Below, in pieces: positions 15,766-25,500 of a DNA stretch of 64,000 nucleotides (position 1 is its first letter; each line of letters starts with the position of its first letter). The notes under the pieces were generated by a model. The model was not told where the DNA came from and made no database searches. It worked only from the letters and a program-made list of their open reading frames with translations. Source of the DNA: Proteobacteria bacterium ST_bin11. Lineage in GTDB: Bacteria > Pseudomonadota > Gammaproteobacteria > Methylococcales > Methylomonadaceae. The stretch spans positions 1 to 64,000 of the forward strand of contig MSXO01000003.1 in NCBI GenBank assembly GCA_002083615.1, in the 5' to 3' direction. Position numbers and translations under genes: made by a program.

Positions 15766-16539
15766 ATGGCTACCACGACAGAACACGTTAGCTTAAGCAC
15801 CGAAAACCCCAAGTCATTGCCTTGGTATTTGCTTGACTTACCCAAATATTTAAAGGGATTTGGCTTTTTAACCGTTATGTACATCAGTTTACGACTGTAT
15901 CAGGGCGCTTTTGCCATAGCGCACGGTCTTGATTCCTCGGAACCTGCGTTCGAACAGTACTGGATGCGACTGTTTTATATCGAACTGGTGGTGATCGCTG
16001 CCGTCGCCAGCGGCTTTTGGGGTTACTTATGGACCACGCGCGACCGCAATCTGGATCAACTGGCACCCAAGGAAGAGATACGCCGCTATTTCACCTTGAC
16101 CATGTGGATCAGCATTTACACCTTTGCCGTGTATTGGGCGGGCAGCTATTTTGCCGAGCAGGATAACTCCTGGCATCAGGTAGCGATCCGCGACACGCCG
16201 TTTACCGCTAACCATATCATCGAGTTTTACTTTAACTTTCCGCTCTACGTGATCCTGGGCGGCTGTGCCTGGCTGTACGCCAGAACTCGCTTGCCCTTGT
16301 ACGCCAAAGGCATTTCCTTGCCATTGACATTGGCGGTGTTTGGCCCCTTCATGATTTTGGTCAGTGTCGGTTTCAACGAGTGGGGACATACCTTCTGGTT
16401 TAGAGAAGAATTCTTCGCCGCGCCGATCCATTGGGGCTTTGTGATCGGGGTGTGGTTTGCGTTGGGCGTCGGTGGCATTTTGTTGCAGGGCGTCACCCGA
16501 TTGATCGAGTTACTCGATCGGATTCCGGATGCCGAATAA
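15766..16539 (+). CDS. pxmC: PxmC/PmoC-like subunit of copper membrane monooxygenase
   Basis: The 257-residue membrane protein has the PmoC/AmoC signature RDTPFTANHIIEFY (142-155), with Asp143, His150 and Glu153 in the conserved metal-binding segment of this subunit. Five to six membrane helices are visible. It follows pxmB by 14 bases with an AGGAG ribosome site. As third gene it completes pxmABC. The MFS gene begins 27 bases later with no terminator between, so it may be on the same transcript. Confidence 0.92.
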   Translation: MATTTEHVSLSTENPKSLPWYLLDLPKYLKGFGFLTVMYISLRLYQGAFAIAHGLDSSEPAFEQYWMRLFYIELVVIAAVASGFWGYLWTTRDRNLDQLAPKEEIRRYFTLTMWISIYTFAVYWAGSYFAEQDNSWHQVAIRDTPFTANHIIEFYFNFPLYVILGGCAWLYARTRLPLYAKGISLPLTLAVFGPFMILVSVGFNEWGHTFWFREEFFAAPIHWGFVIGVWFALGVGGILLQGVTRLIELLDRIPDAE

Positions 16540-16566
16540 CACTTTTTTCTCTGCATCCACACGACC

Positions 16567-17895
16567 ATGTTTCAGCCAAAGTCCGATGTAATCATGCCCA
16601 AGAGTCTTACCGATTCAGTTCACTATGCTTGGGTAGTACTTGCAGTCACGTTTCTGTGCTTGTTTGTGGCATCGGCACTGCGCTCCGTTCCAGGGGTTAT
16701 CATGCTGTCCCTGGAGCAGGAGTTTGCCTGGAACAGAGAAACCATTAGCGGCGCCATTTCGCTCAACCTGCTGTTGTTCGGCCTTGCCGGACCATTTCTA
16801 GGTCGATTGATGGATGTATACGGCGCCAAAAAAGTGAGCGTCATCACGTTGATTTTGTCGCTGGCAGGCGCCGGTGGCAGCGTTTTTATGCAGGAATCTT
16901 GGCAATTGTATTTATTTTGGGGCTTGCTGATTGGGGCGGGCTCGGGCGGTACTTCCATGATTATGGGGTCGGCGTTAATCAATCGCTGGTTCCATAAACA
17001 CCGAGGACTGGCATTAGGCATATTGGGCGCGGCTTTTTCCTCCGGTCAGTTAGTGTTCACCCCGCTGCTCATGCAGATCAATATGCATGAGGGTTGGCGC
17101 GTGGCGACGCTGTTTATCGCCGTAGGCCTGGGCCTGGTGGCTTTACCTTTGGTCCTGAAATTTTTAAGAGACGATCCCGAATCCAAAGGCCTGTCGCCTT
17201 ATGGTGCTAATGGTGTTCATAGAACCGTACTTAAGCCCGATCGACATCCCATGCGAATAGCCATGCGCAGTCCGCAGTTCTGGTTGTTGGCCTTGAGCTT
17301 TGGTATTTGCGGATTAACCACCTCCGGCATATTTCAAACTCATTTGATTCCGCACGGCATCGAACATGGCTTCACCGACATGACCATGGCCATGTCGCTC
17401 GGGTTAATGGGCGCGGCCGATGTGTTCGGCACCATTTTATCCGGTTGGTTGTGCGACCGATACGGCAAGCGCTGGTCGCTGGCGTTTTATTACGTCGTCA
17501 GAGGCGCAACGCTGATAGTACTGCCCAGCATCGACACTACCGGGCAATTAATGATCTTCTCGGTTATTTACGGCATGAATTGGCTGTCCACGATTCCGGC
17601 AACCTCAGCGTTGACCGCGGATTTGTTCGGGAAACAAAACGCCGGCATGGTGTTCGGCTGGATTTGCTTCGCACATCAAGTCGGGGCGGCTATAGCCGCC
17701 TAAAGTGCCGGTTACGTCCACAGTGTGATTGGCGACTACAACCTGGCGTTTGTTACGTCAGGCCTGCTGGCTTTTGTGGCAACCGGCATCGTTTGTTTTA
17801 TCCGTGAAACCCAAAAATGTTGGTATTTTAGAGACTCAATCACGGCACAGTTTTTAAGCAGAGAGATTGTCAGGATAGACTTAGACGATAGCTAA
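16567..17895 (+). pseudogene. MFS transporter (OFA/monocarboxylate type) with in-frame stop near the C-terminus
   Basis: The reading frame encodes a 12-helix major facilitator protein resembling the oxalate/formate antiporter and monocarboxylate families (WVVLAVTFLCLFVASALRS, then GRLMDVYGAKK in loop 2-3). A TAA codon at 17701-17703 stops it at residue 378, between helices 11 and 12. The same frame then continues with SAGYVHSVIGDYNLAF and a last hydrophobic helix up to TAA at 17893-17895, so the missing part is still intact. Translation could start at 16567 or at ATG 16594. A single base change (for example TAT or TAC to TAA) explains it. The shortened protein lacks helix 12 and is probably inactive. 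Confidence 0.85.
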
Positions 17896-17978
17896 ACCCA
17901 TCCTGATGATCAATTGGCGACGAATCAATCTCTTCCGTATTTAGCAGCCTCGGCATCAGGTGACGATGAGGCCGATCT

Positions 17979-18527
17979 TCAAAACAAACCCAACTGCACC
18001 TGCGCTACTTCCGACATCATTTCCCGCGACCAAGGCGGATCCAACACCACTTCAACGTCTACCGAATTCACACCCGGTAAGGCGCGAATACATTTCTCGA
18101 CGTCACTTTGAATAACCGGGCCCATGCCGCAACCCGGCGCGGTCAAGGTCATCTGCACATGCACATCGTTGCCGCCATGGGCATTGGGCTTGGCACTGCA
18201 TTCGTAGACCAGACCCAAATCGACGATGTTGACCGGAATTTCGGGGTCGTAGACGGTTTTCATCACCTCCCAGCAATTTTTTTCCACGGCTTTGCTGTCA
18301 GTTTCCGAGACCAAGGTCTGCAAATGCTGGGTCTCTTTGCCCAAGGCATCCGCATCGATTCCGGCAATCCGCACCATATGCCCGTAATCGGTGACCACGG
18401 TGTAGTTGCTGCCCAAAGCCTGATGAATAGTCACTTCCTCGCCTTTGCTCAAGGTACCGTGATTACCATCGGGTATGGTGACGATGTTGACGTCGCGGGT
18501 TAAAAATACAATTTCTCTGTCTGCCAT
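17979..18527 (-). CDS. sufT: SufT, iron-sulfur cluster assembly factor (DUF59/MIP18 domain)
   Basis: The 182-residue protein has an N-terminal extension (MADREIVFLTRDVNIVTIPDG) typical of SufT and a C-terminal DUF59 domain with VYDPEIPVNIVDLGLVYE and TLTAPGCGMGPVIQSDVE, which carries the conserved Cys. SufT takes part in maturation of Fe-S proteins. Start 18527 is chosen because family members begin there; the frame further upstream overlaps the SDR gene. It is 7 bases from the SDR gene and is likely the last gene of the ubiG-mupP-SDR-sufT run. Confidence 0.9.
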   Translation of the reverse strand: MADREIVFLTRDVNIVTIPDGNHGTLSKGEEVTIHQALGSNYTVVTDYGHMVRIAGIDADALGKETQHLQTLVSETDSKAVEKNCWEVMKTVYDPEIPVNIVDLGLVYECSAKPNAHGGNDVHVQMTLTAPGCGMGPVIQSDVEKCIRALPGVNSVDVEVVLDPPWSREMMSEVAQVQLGLF

Positions 18528-18534
18528 AAGATTC

Positions 18535-19263
18535 TTAGGGTTTAAATGTTTGGGCGTCAAAAGTTTGACCAGTCTTACCGATACTGGCATCGCTAAATAA
18601 ATAAACGTAGAGCGGGTCCAGGCTACTCATGCTGGGTAGTGCGGTTTTATCTTCAGCCGGATAAGCTCTCTTCCGCAACGGCGAATCCACCGGTCCTGGC
18701 ACCAAAGTATTAACACGGATTTTTTGCCCTGCTTCCAACTCCGCTGCCAGAATGCCGGCAAAACCTTCCAGAGCAATTTTGGCAACGCCATAAGCACCGG
18801 AATAGGCCTGGACTTTGCGCGCCGACGAATCGGAAATAAACACGATAGCGGCGTGCTCGCTGCTTTGCAGCAAGGGCAACAATACCCGGCACAGCAGGAA
18901 AGGCGCACTGAGATTGACGTTTAAGGCATGTCCCCAATCCTTGGTTTTGTAATTGGCGATGGGGCTATAGGCACTAAATTCCACCGCCGCATGCAATATC
19001 CCATGCAAAGCCCCATAACGTTGCGCTATCGCCTCGGCCATTTCTTCGTATTGCGCTTCGTTGGCACCGGCCAAATCGAAGGGATACATCACTGGCTCGG
19101 GACCACCGGCTGCGACAATCGCATCGTAGACTTTTTCCAGCTTAGGGATACTTTTATCCAGCAGAATGATTTGCGCACCCTGCCCGGCTAAAGCCAGGGC
19201 CGCCGTGCTGCCCAAGCCGCCGCCGGCACCCGTGATAAGTATGACCTGTTCGTTTAGTGGCAT
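18535..19263 (-). CDS. short-chain dehydrogenase/reductase, YciK-like
   Basis: The 242-residue product is a classical SDR with the NAD(P)-binding motif TGAGGGLG (about 10-17), a catalytic Ser in FISDSSA and YxxxK in the segment YGVAK. The position next to a HAD phosphatase and ubiG matches the YciK-like gene of pseudomonads. The start (MPLNEQVILITG) is placed at ATG 19263; the longer frame overlaps the phosphatase gene deeply and does not look like protein. It overlaps the phosphatase stop by about 10 bases, so the pair is coupled. The substrate is unknown. Confidence 0.88.
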   Translation of the reverse strand: MPLNEQVILITGAGGGLGSTAALALAGQGAQIILLDKSIPKLEKVYDAIVAAGGPEPVMYPFDLAGANEAQYEEMAEAIAQRYGALHGILHAAVEFSAYSPIANYKTKDWGHALNVNLSAPFLLCRVLLPLLQSSEHAAIVFISDSSARKVQAYSGAYGVAKIALEGFAGILAAELEAGQKIRVNTLVPGPVDSPLRKRAYPAEDKTALPSMSSLDPLYVYLFSDASIGKTGQTFDAQTFKP

Positions 19264-19925
19264 AAATGTGCGTGTATCCATTCCATCAATTGCGGCGGTT
19301 GTTCGATCAAGGCATCGGCACCCCAGGTATCGGGTTGGTCGTCGGTTTTCAAATAGCCGTATAGTGCTGCCAGGGTTTTCATGTTCGCCCGTTTGCCGGC
19401 GGTAATGTCGTGCACGGCATCGCCGATGTACACGCAATTTTGCGGCGAGACGCCGGCCTGCAGACAAGCGGCCAACATCGGTTCCGGATGCGGTTTACTG
19501 TTTGGCGTGGTATCGCCGCTGACTACACAGGCGGCCCGCTCGCTAAGTTGCATGGCCTCCATCAAGGGCACGGTAAAGCGAGACTTTTTATTCGTGACGA
19601 CGCCCCACTTCAAACCCAATTGTTCTATCGCCGCTAAGTTATCGGCCATACCTTGGAAAAACCGGCTGTGTTCGGCGATATTCCGTTCATAGGTGTCCAG
19701 CATAAACGCCAGCATCTGTTGCGCCAGACTGTCATCCACAGACGCGGAATGTCTAATCATCGGCATGGCGCCGTGAGATATAAAAGGCCGCACTGTGTCT
19801 GCCGAGGCTTCTGCAAATCCGTGAGCCAGCAGCGTCTTGTTCAAGCAAGCGATCAGATCCGGCGCGGTATCCACTAAGGTACCGTCAAGATCGAACAACA
19901 CGCAATCCAGTTTAAATCCAGTCAT
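19254..19925 (-). CDS. mupP: HAD-family phosphatase, MupP/Gph type
   Basis: The 223-residue protein has HAD motif I DLDGTLVDTAPD (17-28), motif II VVTNK, the conserved Lys in NSKPHPEP, and motif IV YIGDAVHDITAG. This is the phosphoglycolate-phosphatase-like group. In pseudomonads the homologue between ubiG and a YciK-like gene is MupP, the N-acetylmuramic acid 6-phosphate phosphatase of the cell-wall recycling route. The same neighbours here support that name, but Gph activity on 2-phosphoglycolate is the alternative. It lies 6 bases after ubiG. Confidence 0.85.
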   Translation of the reverse strand: MTGFKLDCVLFDLDGTLVDTAPDLIACLNKTLLAHGFAEASADTVRPFISHGAMPMIRHSASVDDSLAQQMLAFMLDTYERNIAEHSRFFQGMADNLAAIEQLGLKWGVVTNKKSRFTVPLMEAMQLSERAACVVSGDTTPNSKPHPEPMLAACLQAGVSPQNCVYIGDAVHDITAGKRANMKTLAALYGYLKTDDQPDTWGADALIEQPPQLMEWIHAHLCH

Positions 19926-19931
19926 AGCGCA

Positions 19932-20639
19932 TTACTCGGGGCGCTGAAACGCCGCAATATAATTGACGTCGATGTCCTTACCCAAACTAAACCGCTTGTT
20001 GAACGGGCTGTATTGAATGCCGACCATACCTTGCAACTCAAGCCCTGCGCTTCTGGCCATTTGGCCAAGTTCCGACGGCTTGATGAAAGTCTTATATTCG
20101 TGAGTACCTTTTGGCACCATTTTCAAAACGTGTTCAGCCGCCAAGATAGCCAGCAACCAGGCTTTGGGCACTCGATTTAAGGTGGAAAAAAACACCATAC
20201 CGCCCGGCTTAACTAAGGTGGCGCAGGCGGCAATAATGGATGCCGGATCGGGAACGTGCTCCAGCATTTCCATGCAGGTCACGTGATCGAAACCGGCGGG
20301 CTGTTCCGCCGCGAGTTGCTCGGCACTGATTTTCCGGTAGCTGGCGTTGACGCCGGTTTCTAAGCCGTGCAGATCGGCAATATCCAGCAAGTCTTCGCTT
20401 AAATCCACACCCAAGGCATCCGCACCAGCTTTGGCTAAGCCTTCGGTGAGAATACCGCCGCCGCAGCCTACATCCACTAATCGTTTGCCAGGCAAATCGG
20501 CGAATTGCTGAATAAATTGCAAGCGCAAGGGGTTGACGTCATGCAAGGTTTTAAACTCGCCGTTTTGGTCCCACCAACGCTCGGCTTGCGAACCGAACTT
20601 ATGAATTTCGTGGGGATGTACGTTTTCTGTCGCTGTCAT
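19932..20639 (-). CDS. ubiG: UbiG, ubiquinone biosynthesis O-methyltransferase
   Basis: The 235-residue SAM-dependent methyltransferase has motif I VDVGCGGGILTEGLAK, the FETxxDVN-like segment FKTLHDVNPLRLQ and ERWWDQNGEF at the N-terminus, all characteristic of UbiG. It performs both O-methylation steps of the ubiquinone ring. It is the first gene of the minus-strand run ubiG-mupP-SDR-sufT and is separated from mtaD by 141 bases. Confidence 0.95.
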   Translation of the reverse strand: MTATENVHPHEIHKFGSQAERWWDQNGEFKTLHDVNPLRLQFIQQFADLPGKRLVDVGCGGGILTEGLAKAGADALGVDLSEDLLDIADLHGLETGVNASYRKISAEQLAAEQPAGFDHVTCMEMLEHVPDPASIIAACATLVKPGGMVFFSTLNRVPKAWLLAILAAEHVLKMVPKGTHEYKTFIKPSELGQMARSAGLELQGMVGIQYSPFNKRFSLGKDIDVNYIAAFQRPE

Positions 20640-20780
20640 AGTGCCAACCTGTTCATGGGGCTATAGTTTACTGTATTACTAGGTTATTCGTCATGCGCCA
20701 ACTTGCAGCCCGGAATTTACCAGCCATTTGCCCGCTGCGATGATCATTTTCCAGGCGACTGTCCGGAGCGAATAAACGCT

Positions 20781-22103
20781 TTAGGCCGTGGGATGCTCTT
20801 GCAAACGCTCCTGCCAAAGCTGAATTTTTTGCCTTAGGGCGGGCATGTCAAATGTCGTTAACTGTCGGTTGCGCAACAATTGCTTACCGCTGATCCAAAC
20901 ATCGGATACCTGATGCCGACTGGCGGCATAGACAATCTGCGCCAGCGGATTGAACAATGGCTGAGTTTCCAGTTCGCTTAGATCTATTGCCACCACATCG
21001 GCAGCCTTCCCGATGGTCAGCGAACCGATCTCAGCATCCAGACCGAGAGCTTTAGCACCATTGATGGTCGCCATTTGTAATGCCGTCATCGCCGACACAG
21101 CACTGGCGTCGCCTGCCACACCTTTACCTAGCAAAGCGGCGGTGCGCATTTCCGAAAGCATATCCAGATCATTATTGCTGGCCGCGCCGTCGGTGCCAAG
21201 CGCCACATTAATGCCCGCCGCCAGACACTCCGCCACCGGGCAAAAGCCGCTGGCCAATTTCAAATTAGATTCCGGGCAATGGACGATGTGGCCGCCTGTC
21301 TCTGCGTAAAACCGGATGTCTTCGCTAGACAATTGCGTCATATGCACCGCGATAAACGAGGGCGTTAATAAGCCCAACTCATGCAGACGCTGCAGCGGCG
21401 TTTGGCCCGTTTTACTTTTTTGCTCGTCGACTTCGTGCGCTGTTTCGTGCAAGTGCATGTGCACGGTCAAATTCATCTCGTCGGCATAGGTAATGACGTT
21501 GCGTAGAGGTCCATCGGACACGGTATAGGGCGCATGCGGTGCGAACGATGTGCTAATCAGGGTTTCATGCCGCAGTTGTTCATGTAAAGCCAAGCCCTTG
21601 GTCAGATAGGCATCGGCATTTTCGGCCCATACCGTCGGAAAATCGAAGACGATTAAACCGACATTAGCGCGCATGCCATGCTGGATCGCCTGCTGAGCGA
21701 CAATTTCTGGAAAAAAATACATATCATTAAAGCAGGTCGTACCGCAGCGCAGCATTTCGGCAATCGCCAGATCGGTGCCATCTCTGACAAACGCCTCACT
21801 CACCCATTTTTGCTCCGCCGGCCAGATGTGATTTTGCAACCAATCCATCAGACGCAGATCGTCGGCAATCCCGCGCAACAAGGACATCGCGGCGTGCGTG
21901 TGACAGTTTATCAACCCCGGAATCAGTGCGTGGCTCTCCAACACTTCGACGTGGCGCGCTCGATACTGTAAATTTGCCTGCTCAGTCGGTAACAGATCGA
22001 CAATTCTGCCGTCGTCAATCACAAGACTGGCATGCTCATGGATTGCGCCGTCCGGTTCAACCGGTATAATCCAGCGGGCTTGAATGAGAAGGTCGACCAG
22101 CAT
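20781..22103 (-). CDS. mtaD: TRZ/ATZ-type deaminase, 5'-methylthioadenosine/S-adenosylhomocysteine deaminase
   Basis: The 440-residue amidohydrolase has the metal motif NCHTHAAMSLLRG near residue 68, the second-shell HLHETAHEVDE, a zinc His in AVHMTQLS, and GTDGAASNNDLDM with the catalytic Asp. These are the signatures of the TRZ/ATZ hydrolase group that includes MtaD. It would deaminate methylthioadenosine and/or SAH. The start is placed at ATG 22103 (MLVDLLIQARW); an upstream TTG at 22115 is less likely. Nearby mtnA at 28350 belongs to the same salvage pathway. Confidence 0.88.
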   Translation of the reverse strand: MLVDLLIQARWIIPVEPDGAIHEHASLVIDDGRIVDLLPTEQANLQYRARHVEVLESHALIPGLINCHTHAAMSLLRGIADDLRLMDWLQNHIWPAEQKWVSEAFVRDGTDLAIAEMLRCGTTCFNDMYFFPEIVAQQAIQHGMRANVGLIVFDFPTVWAENADAYLTKGLALHEQLRHETLISTSFAPHAPYTVSDGPLRNVITYADEMNLTVHMHLHETAHEVDEQKSKTGQTPLQRLHELGLLTPSFIAVHMTQLSSEDIRFYAETGGHIVHCPESNLKLASGFCPVAECLAAGINVALGTDGAASNNDLDMLSEMRTAALLGKGVAGDASAVSAMTALQMATINGAKALGLDAEIGSLTIGKAADVVAIDLSELETQPLFNPLAQIVYAASRHQVSDVWISGKQLLRNRQLTTFDMPALRQKIQLWQERLQEHPTA

Positions 22104-22533
22104 GGGCTCTCCCAAAATGCAAAGCGACGATTATACCTCGTTAGCCTGCTAGCTCGCCTGCAGAGTAACACCCTGCAGCCCCTGTTATATGACCAGCTCA
22201 TTATGGGTAGCCAAATGTTTATGTCTAGCAAGCAAACGGCCACAGCCGCTATCCCAATCACAAATCGCCCGCCGAAAAAACATCATCAACTTCGGCGATT
22301 TGCCGCAGCCTCACTTCACTTTGCCTGCACCCCACAAGGGCGACGACGCGCTAAAAACGCCTGTCTGGCAGCTGAAATGGAGCCGAGTGTTAACCAAACT
22401 CCACTGATTCAATCTCCCAGCAAATCCGCCACAGACAAACGAATAGCAAACTGGGACAAACATTGCCTGACACTGATCTCAGCAACGCCGAAGGATCTGG
22501 CGCAAATGCTCTTGCTAAATTCAAGCGGGATTT
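22104..22533. other. intergenic region between mtaD and the hybrid kinase
   Basis: Holds the divergent promoters. A 170-codon frame on the plus strand runs through it and into mtaD antisense, but it has no protein-like composition and is rejected. No repeats or stem-loops stand out. Confidence 0.5.
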
Positions 22534-25500
22534 ATGCCTAAGTTGTCGGTGGGTACTCACCTAAAGCTCATCGCAGTTGCCAGTGTTTACACGCTGACGG
22601 GCCTGGTTTCCTTGCTTTGCTTTAACCCTGACGGTAGCGCCAGCATTTTTTTTGCTGCCAGCGGTGTGGCATTAGCTGCCATTTTACTGGGTGGTAGACC
22701 CTATATCTGGGCGGTATTGCTGGGCGCGCTGGCATTAAACCTGCTACAAGGCAAATCTTTGCTCACGGCAACCGTGATATCCTTCGGCAGCCTTGCCGGC
22801 GCGGGGGTTGGCGCGTGGCTCGTGCGTCGATACCGCCGTTTCGACGTAAGGCTGCCAACCTTGCGGGACTATTTAGCGCTGATTTGCTTAGGCGGATTTA
22901 TTGCCTGCGCGCTGCCGGCATTTGTCGGCGCTGCGGCCTTACTCAAATCCGGGTTTATCGAGTCAGACGCCTTCGCTAGCACTCTTCTTAATTGGTGGAT
23001 GGGCGATAGCTTAGGGATCATTTTAGTCACACCGCTCATCTTAGTCTGGCGCGACACACCCTCACAACTCTCAGCTCAATTGCTATGTAGCCTTCGCACT
23101 GGGCCTTTGGCAGGGCAATCCGCACCAGGCCCCGACAAACGGGGACCTAACGAATCCCGACCAACAACTGGGGCCGGGGTCAAAAAAACAGCCGAAACTG
23201 TCGGCGGAGCGATCCTCGCCCTGGTCCTGAACGGCTTGCTCGGGCAAGTGGTATTTCTCGACTGGTTACATGCCAATCTTGGCGGTTATGCTAAAAGCCA
23301 TTGGCTATTTTTATCCATCACCTGGATAGCAGCCCGATTTGGCACACGCACCACTACCCTCGCTCTAACGATTACCGCCGTTCAAGCCATGCTTGGGAGC
23401 AGCCAACATCGTTGGGGATTTTTCGAGCACGACCTAGGCAATCAGCATGAGCTGAATTACTGGATTTTTATATCGGTACTATCGATAGTCGGCATGGCCT
23501 TGGCTAGCTACTTTTCCGAACGGCAGCGCAACCTGGAAACAGTACGTGAAAAGGAAGAACTGTTCCGCACACTGATCAAAGCCATGCCAGACATGGTCTG
23601 GCTCAAAGATCCAAATGGCGTATATTTGCTTTGCAATCCTAGTTTCGAGCCCTTATGCGGGGCGACAGAGGAACAGGTAGTCGGCAAAACCGATTACGAC
23701 TTCGTAAACACGGAGTTGGCCGATTTTTTCCGCGAACGCGATTTTGCAGCAATTGCCGCTGGCAAGCCCTGTATGAATAAAGAATGGCTCACCTATGCCG
23801 ACGGTCACCACACAGCGCTGTATGAAACCATTAAAACCCCGGTAAACACCAGCGACGGAAAACTACTCGGCATATTAGGCGTCGCGCGCGACATCACTGA
23901 AACCCAGCGCATTCAGATGCAATTGCAGGAAAGGATCAAAGAGCGGCAATGCTTGTTTGCAATTTTCCGGGCGACGGAAGACAAAGAGCAAAGTCCGGTT
24001 GAGATGTTGCAGTCAGTGGCCGACAAGCTGCCGAGTGGTTGGCAATATCCTGAAATTACTGCCGTTCGCATCCTATGGGAAGGGATATCGGTCACTAGCA
24101 GCAACTTCCGCGAAACCCCCTACCAAATCAGTGCGCAATTGAACACCCAAACCGGATCACCGGGGCAGATCAGTATTTTTTATTTGGAATCGAGACCATC
24201 TGAACAGGAAGGTCCGTTTCTTCGGGAAGAACGCGCTTTACTGACTACTGTGGCGGAGCGATTGTCGACGGTTCTCGATCAGCACCTGGTGCACTTGCAG
24301 CTCAAGGAACGTGAAGAGATTCACCGTACCATTGTTGCTGAAGCCCTCGATTCGATCGCGCTAATTGCGCCAGATACGCTAGGTTTTATCGAATTCAACG
24401 ACACGGCCTGCAATAGCCTGGGCTATAGCCGCGAAGAATTTGCGCGCCTGACAGTACCAGACATTCTGGTGGATAAAAACCGTATCAAGATTCGCCAACA
24501 GCTGCACGCGCTGATCAACCAGGGCAGTGCCAGCTTCGATACCTGGCACCGCCACAAAGATGGTCGCTTGCGGGACGTAAACGTCCGCATCAAGCTGGTC
24601 AAATTCCGCGAGCGCAATTATTTTGCCGCGATCTGGACCGATACCACCGAGCAGAAGCAACTGCTCCAAGAGTTAACCGAGAAAGCCGAGCTCCACCGAG
24701 TGTTGGTGGACAACAGTCCCGACGGCATCGTCATCATCGATCAAAACCACCGGGTAATAGAAGCCAATAAACGCTTCTGCGACATGCTGGGCTACACGCT
24801 GGAAGAAGTCTTACAACTCTATACCTGGGATTTCGAAGCCGAATTTAATGAACAACAAATTCGGGAAAACTTTGCCGATTTATCAAACACGGACAAAGTC
24901 ATTGAATCCCGGCATCGTCGAAAAGATGCAAGTTGTTTCGATGTGGAAGTCAGCATTAGCGGCGTGAATTGGGGTAATACCAATCTGGTATTTTGTGTGT
25001 GTCGCGATATCACCGCTCGCAAACAAATCACCAATCAACTCGCCGACGAACGCCGCCGATTAACTGATATTATCGAAGCCACCCATGCTGGCACATGGGA
25101 GTGGAATCTTCAAACCGGCAAGGCCGTTTTCAACGAACGCTGGGCGGAAATCTTCGGTTACCATCTCAGCGGGCTTCAACCATTTACCACGCATAGTTGG
25201 GAGCAATTCGTTCATCCAGAAGACCTTAAACTTGCCAACCGCTTACTGGAACAGCATCTGGCCGGTCACAGCGATTACTATCAATGCGATCTTCGCATGC
25301 GGCACAGAGACGGTCACTGGATATGGGTGGCAGACCGCGGCAGAGTGACCCAGCGCCTGGCCAACGGTGAGCCCTTAATCGTCAGCGGCACGCACATAGA
25401 CATCACTGAACGTCGGGAAGCGGAGCAGCGCATACGCGAGAGCGAAGAACGGTTTCGGACGCTATTCGAGGATACCAAGGAAGCAGTCACTATTCTTGAA

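Noticed and set aside
17307..17807. 166-codon ORF overlapping the MFS gene
   Set aside because: Out-of-frame shadow; the MFS frame is clearly coding on both sides of its stop codon.
22032..22541. 169-codon plus-strand ORF before the hybrid kinase
   Set aside because: Begins antisense inside mtaD and ends inside the kinase start; composition is not protein-like.
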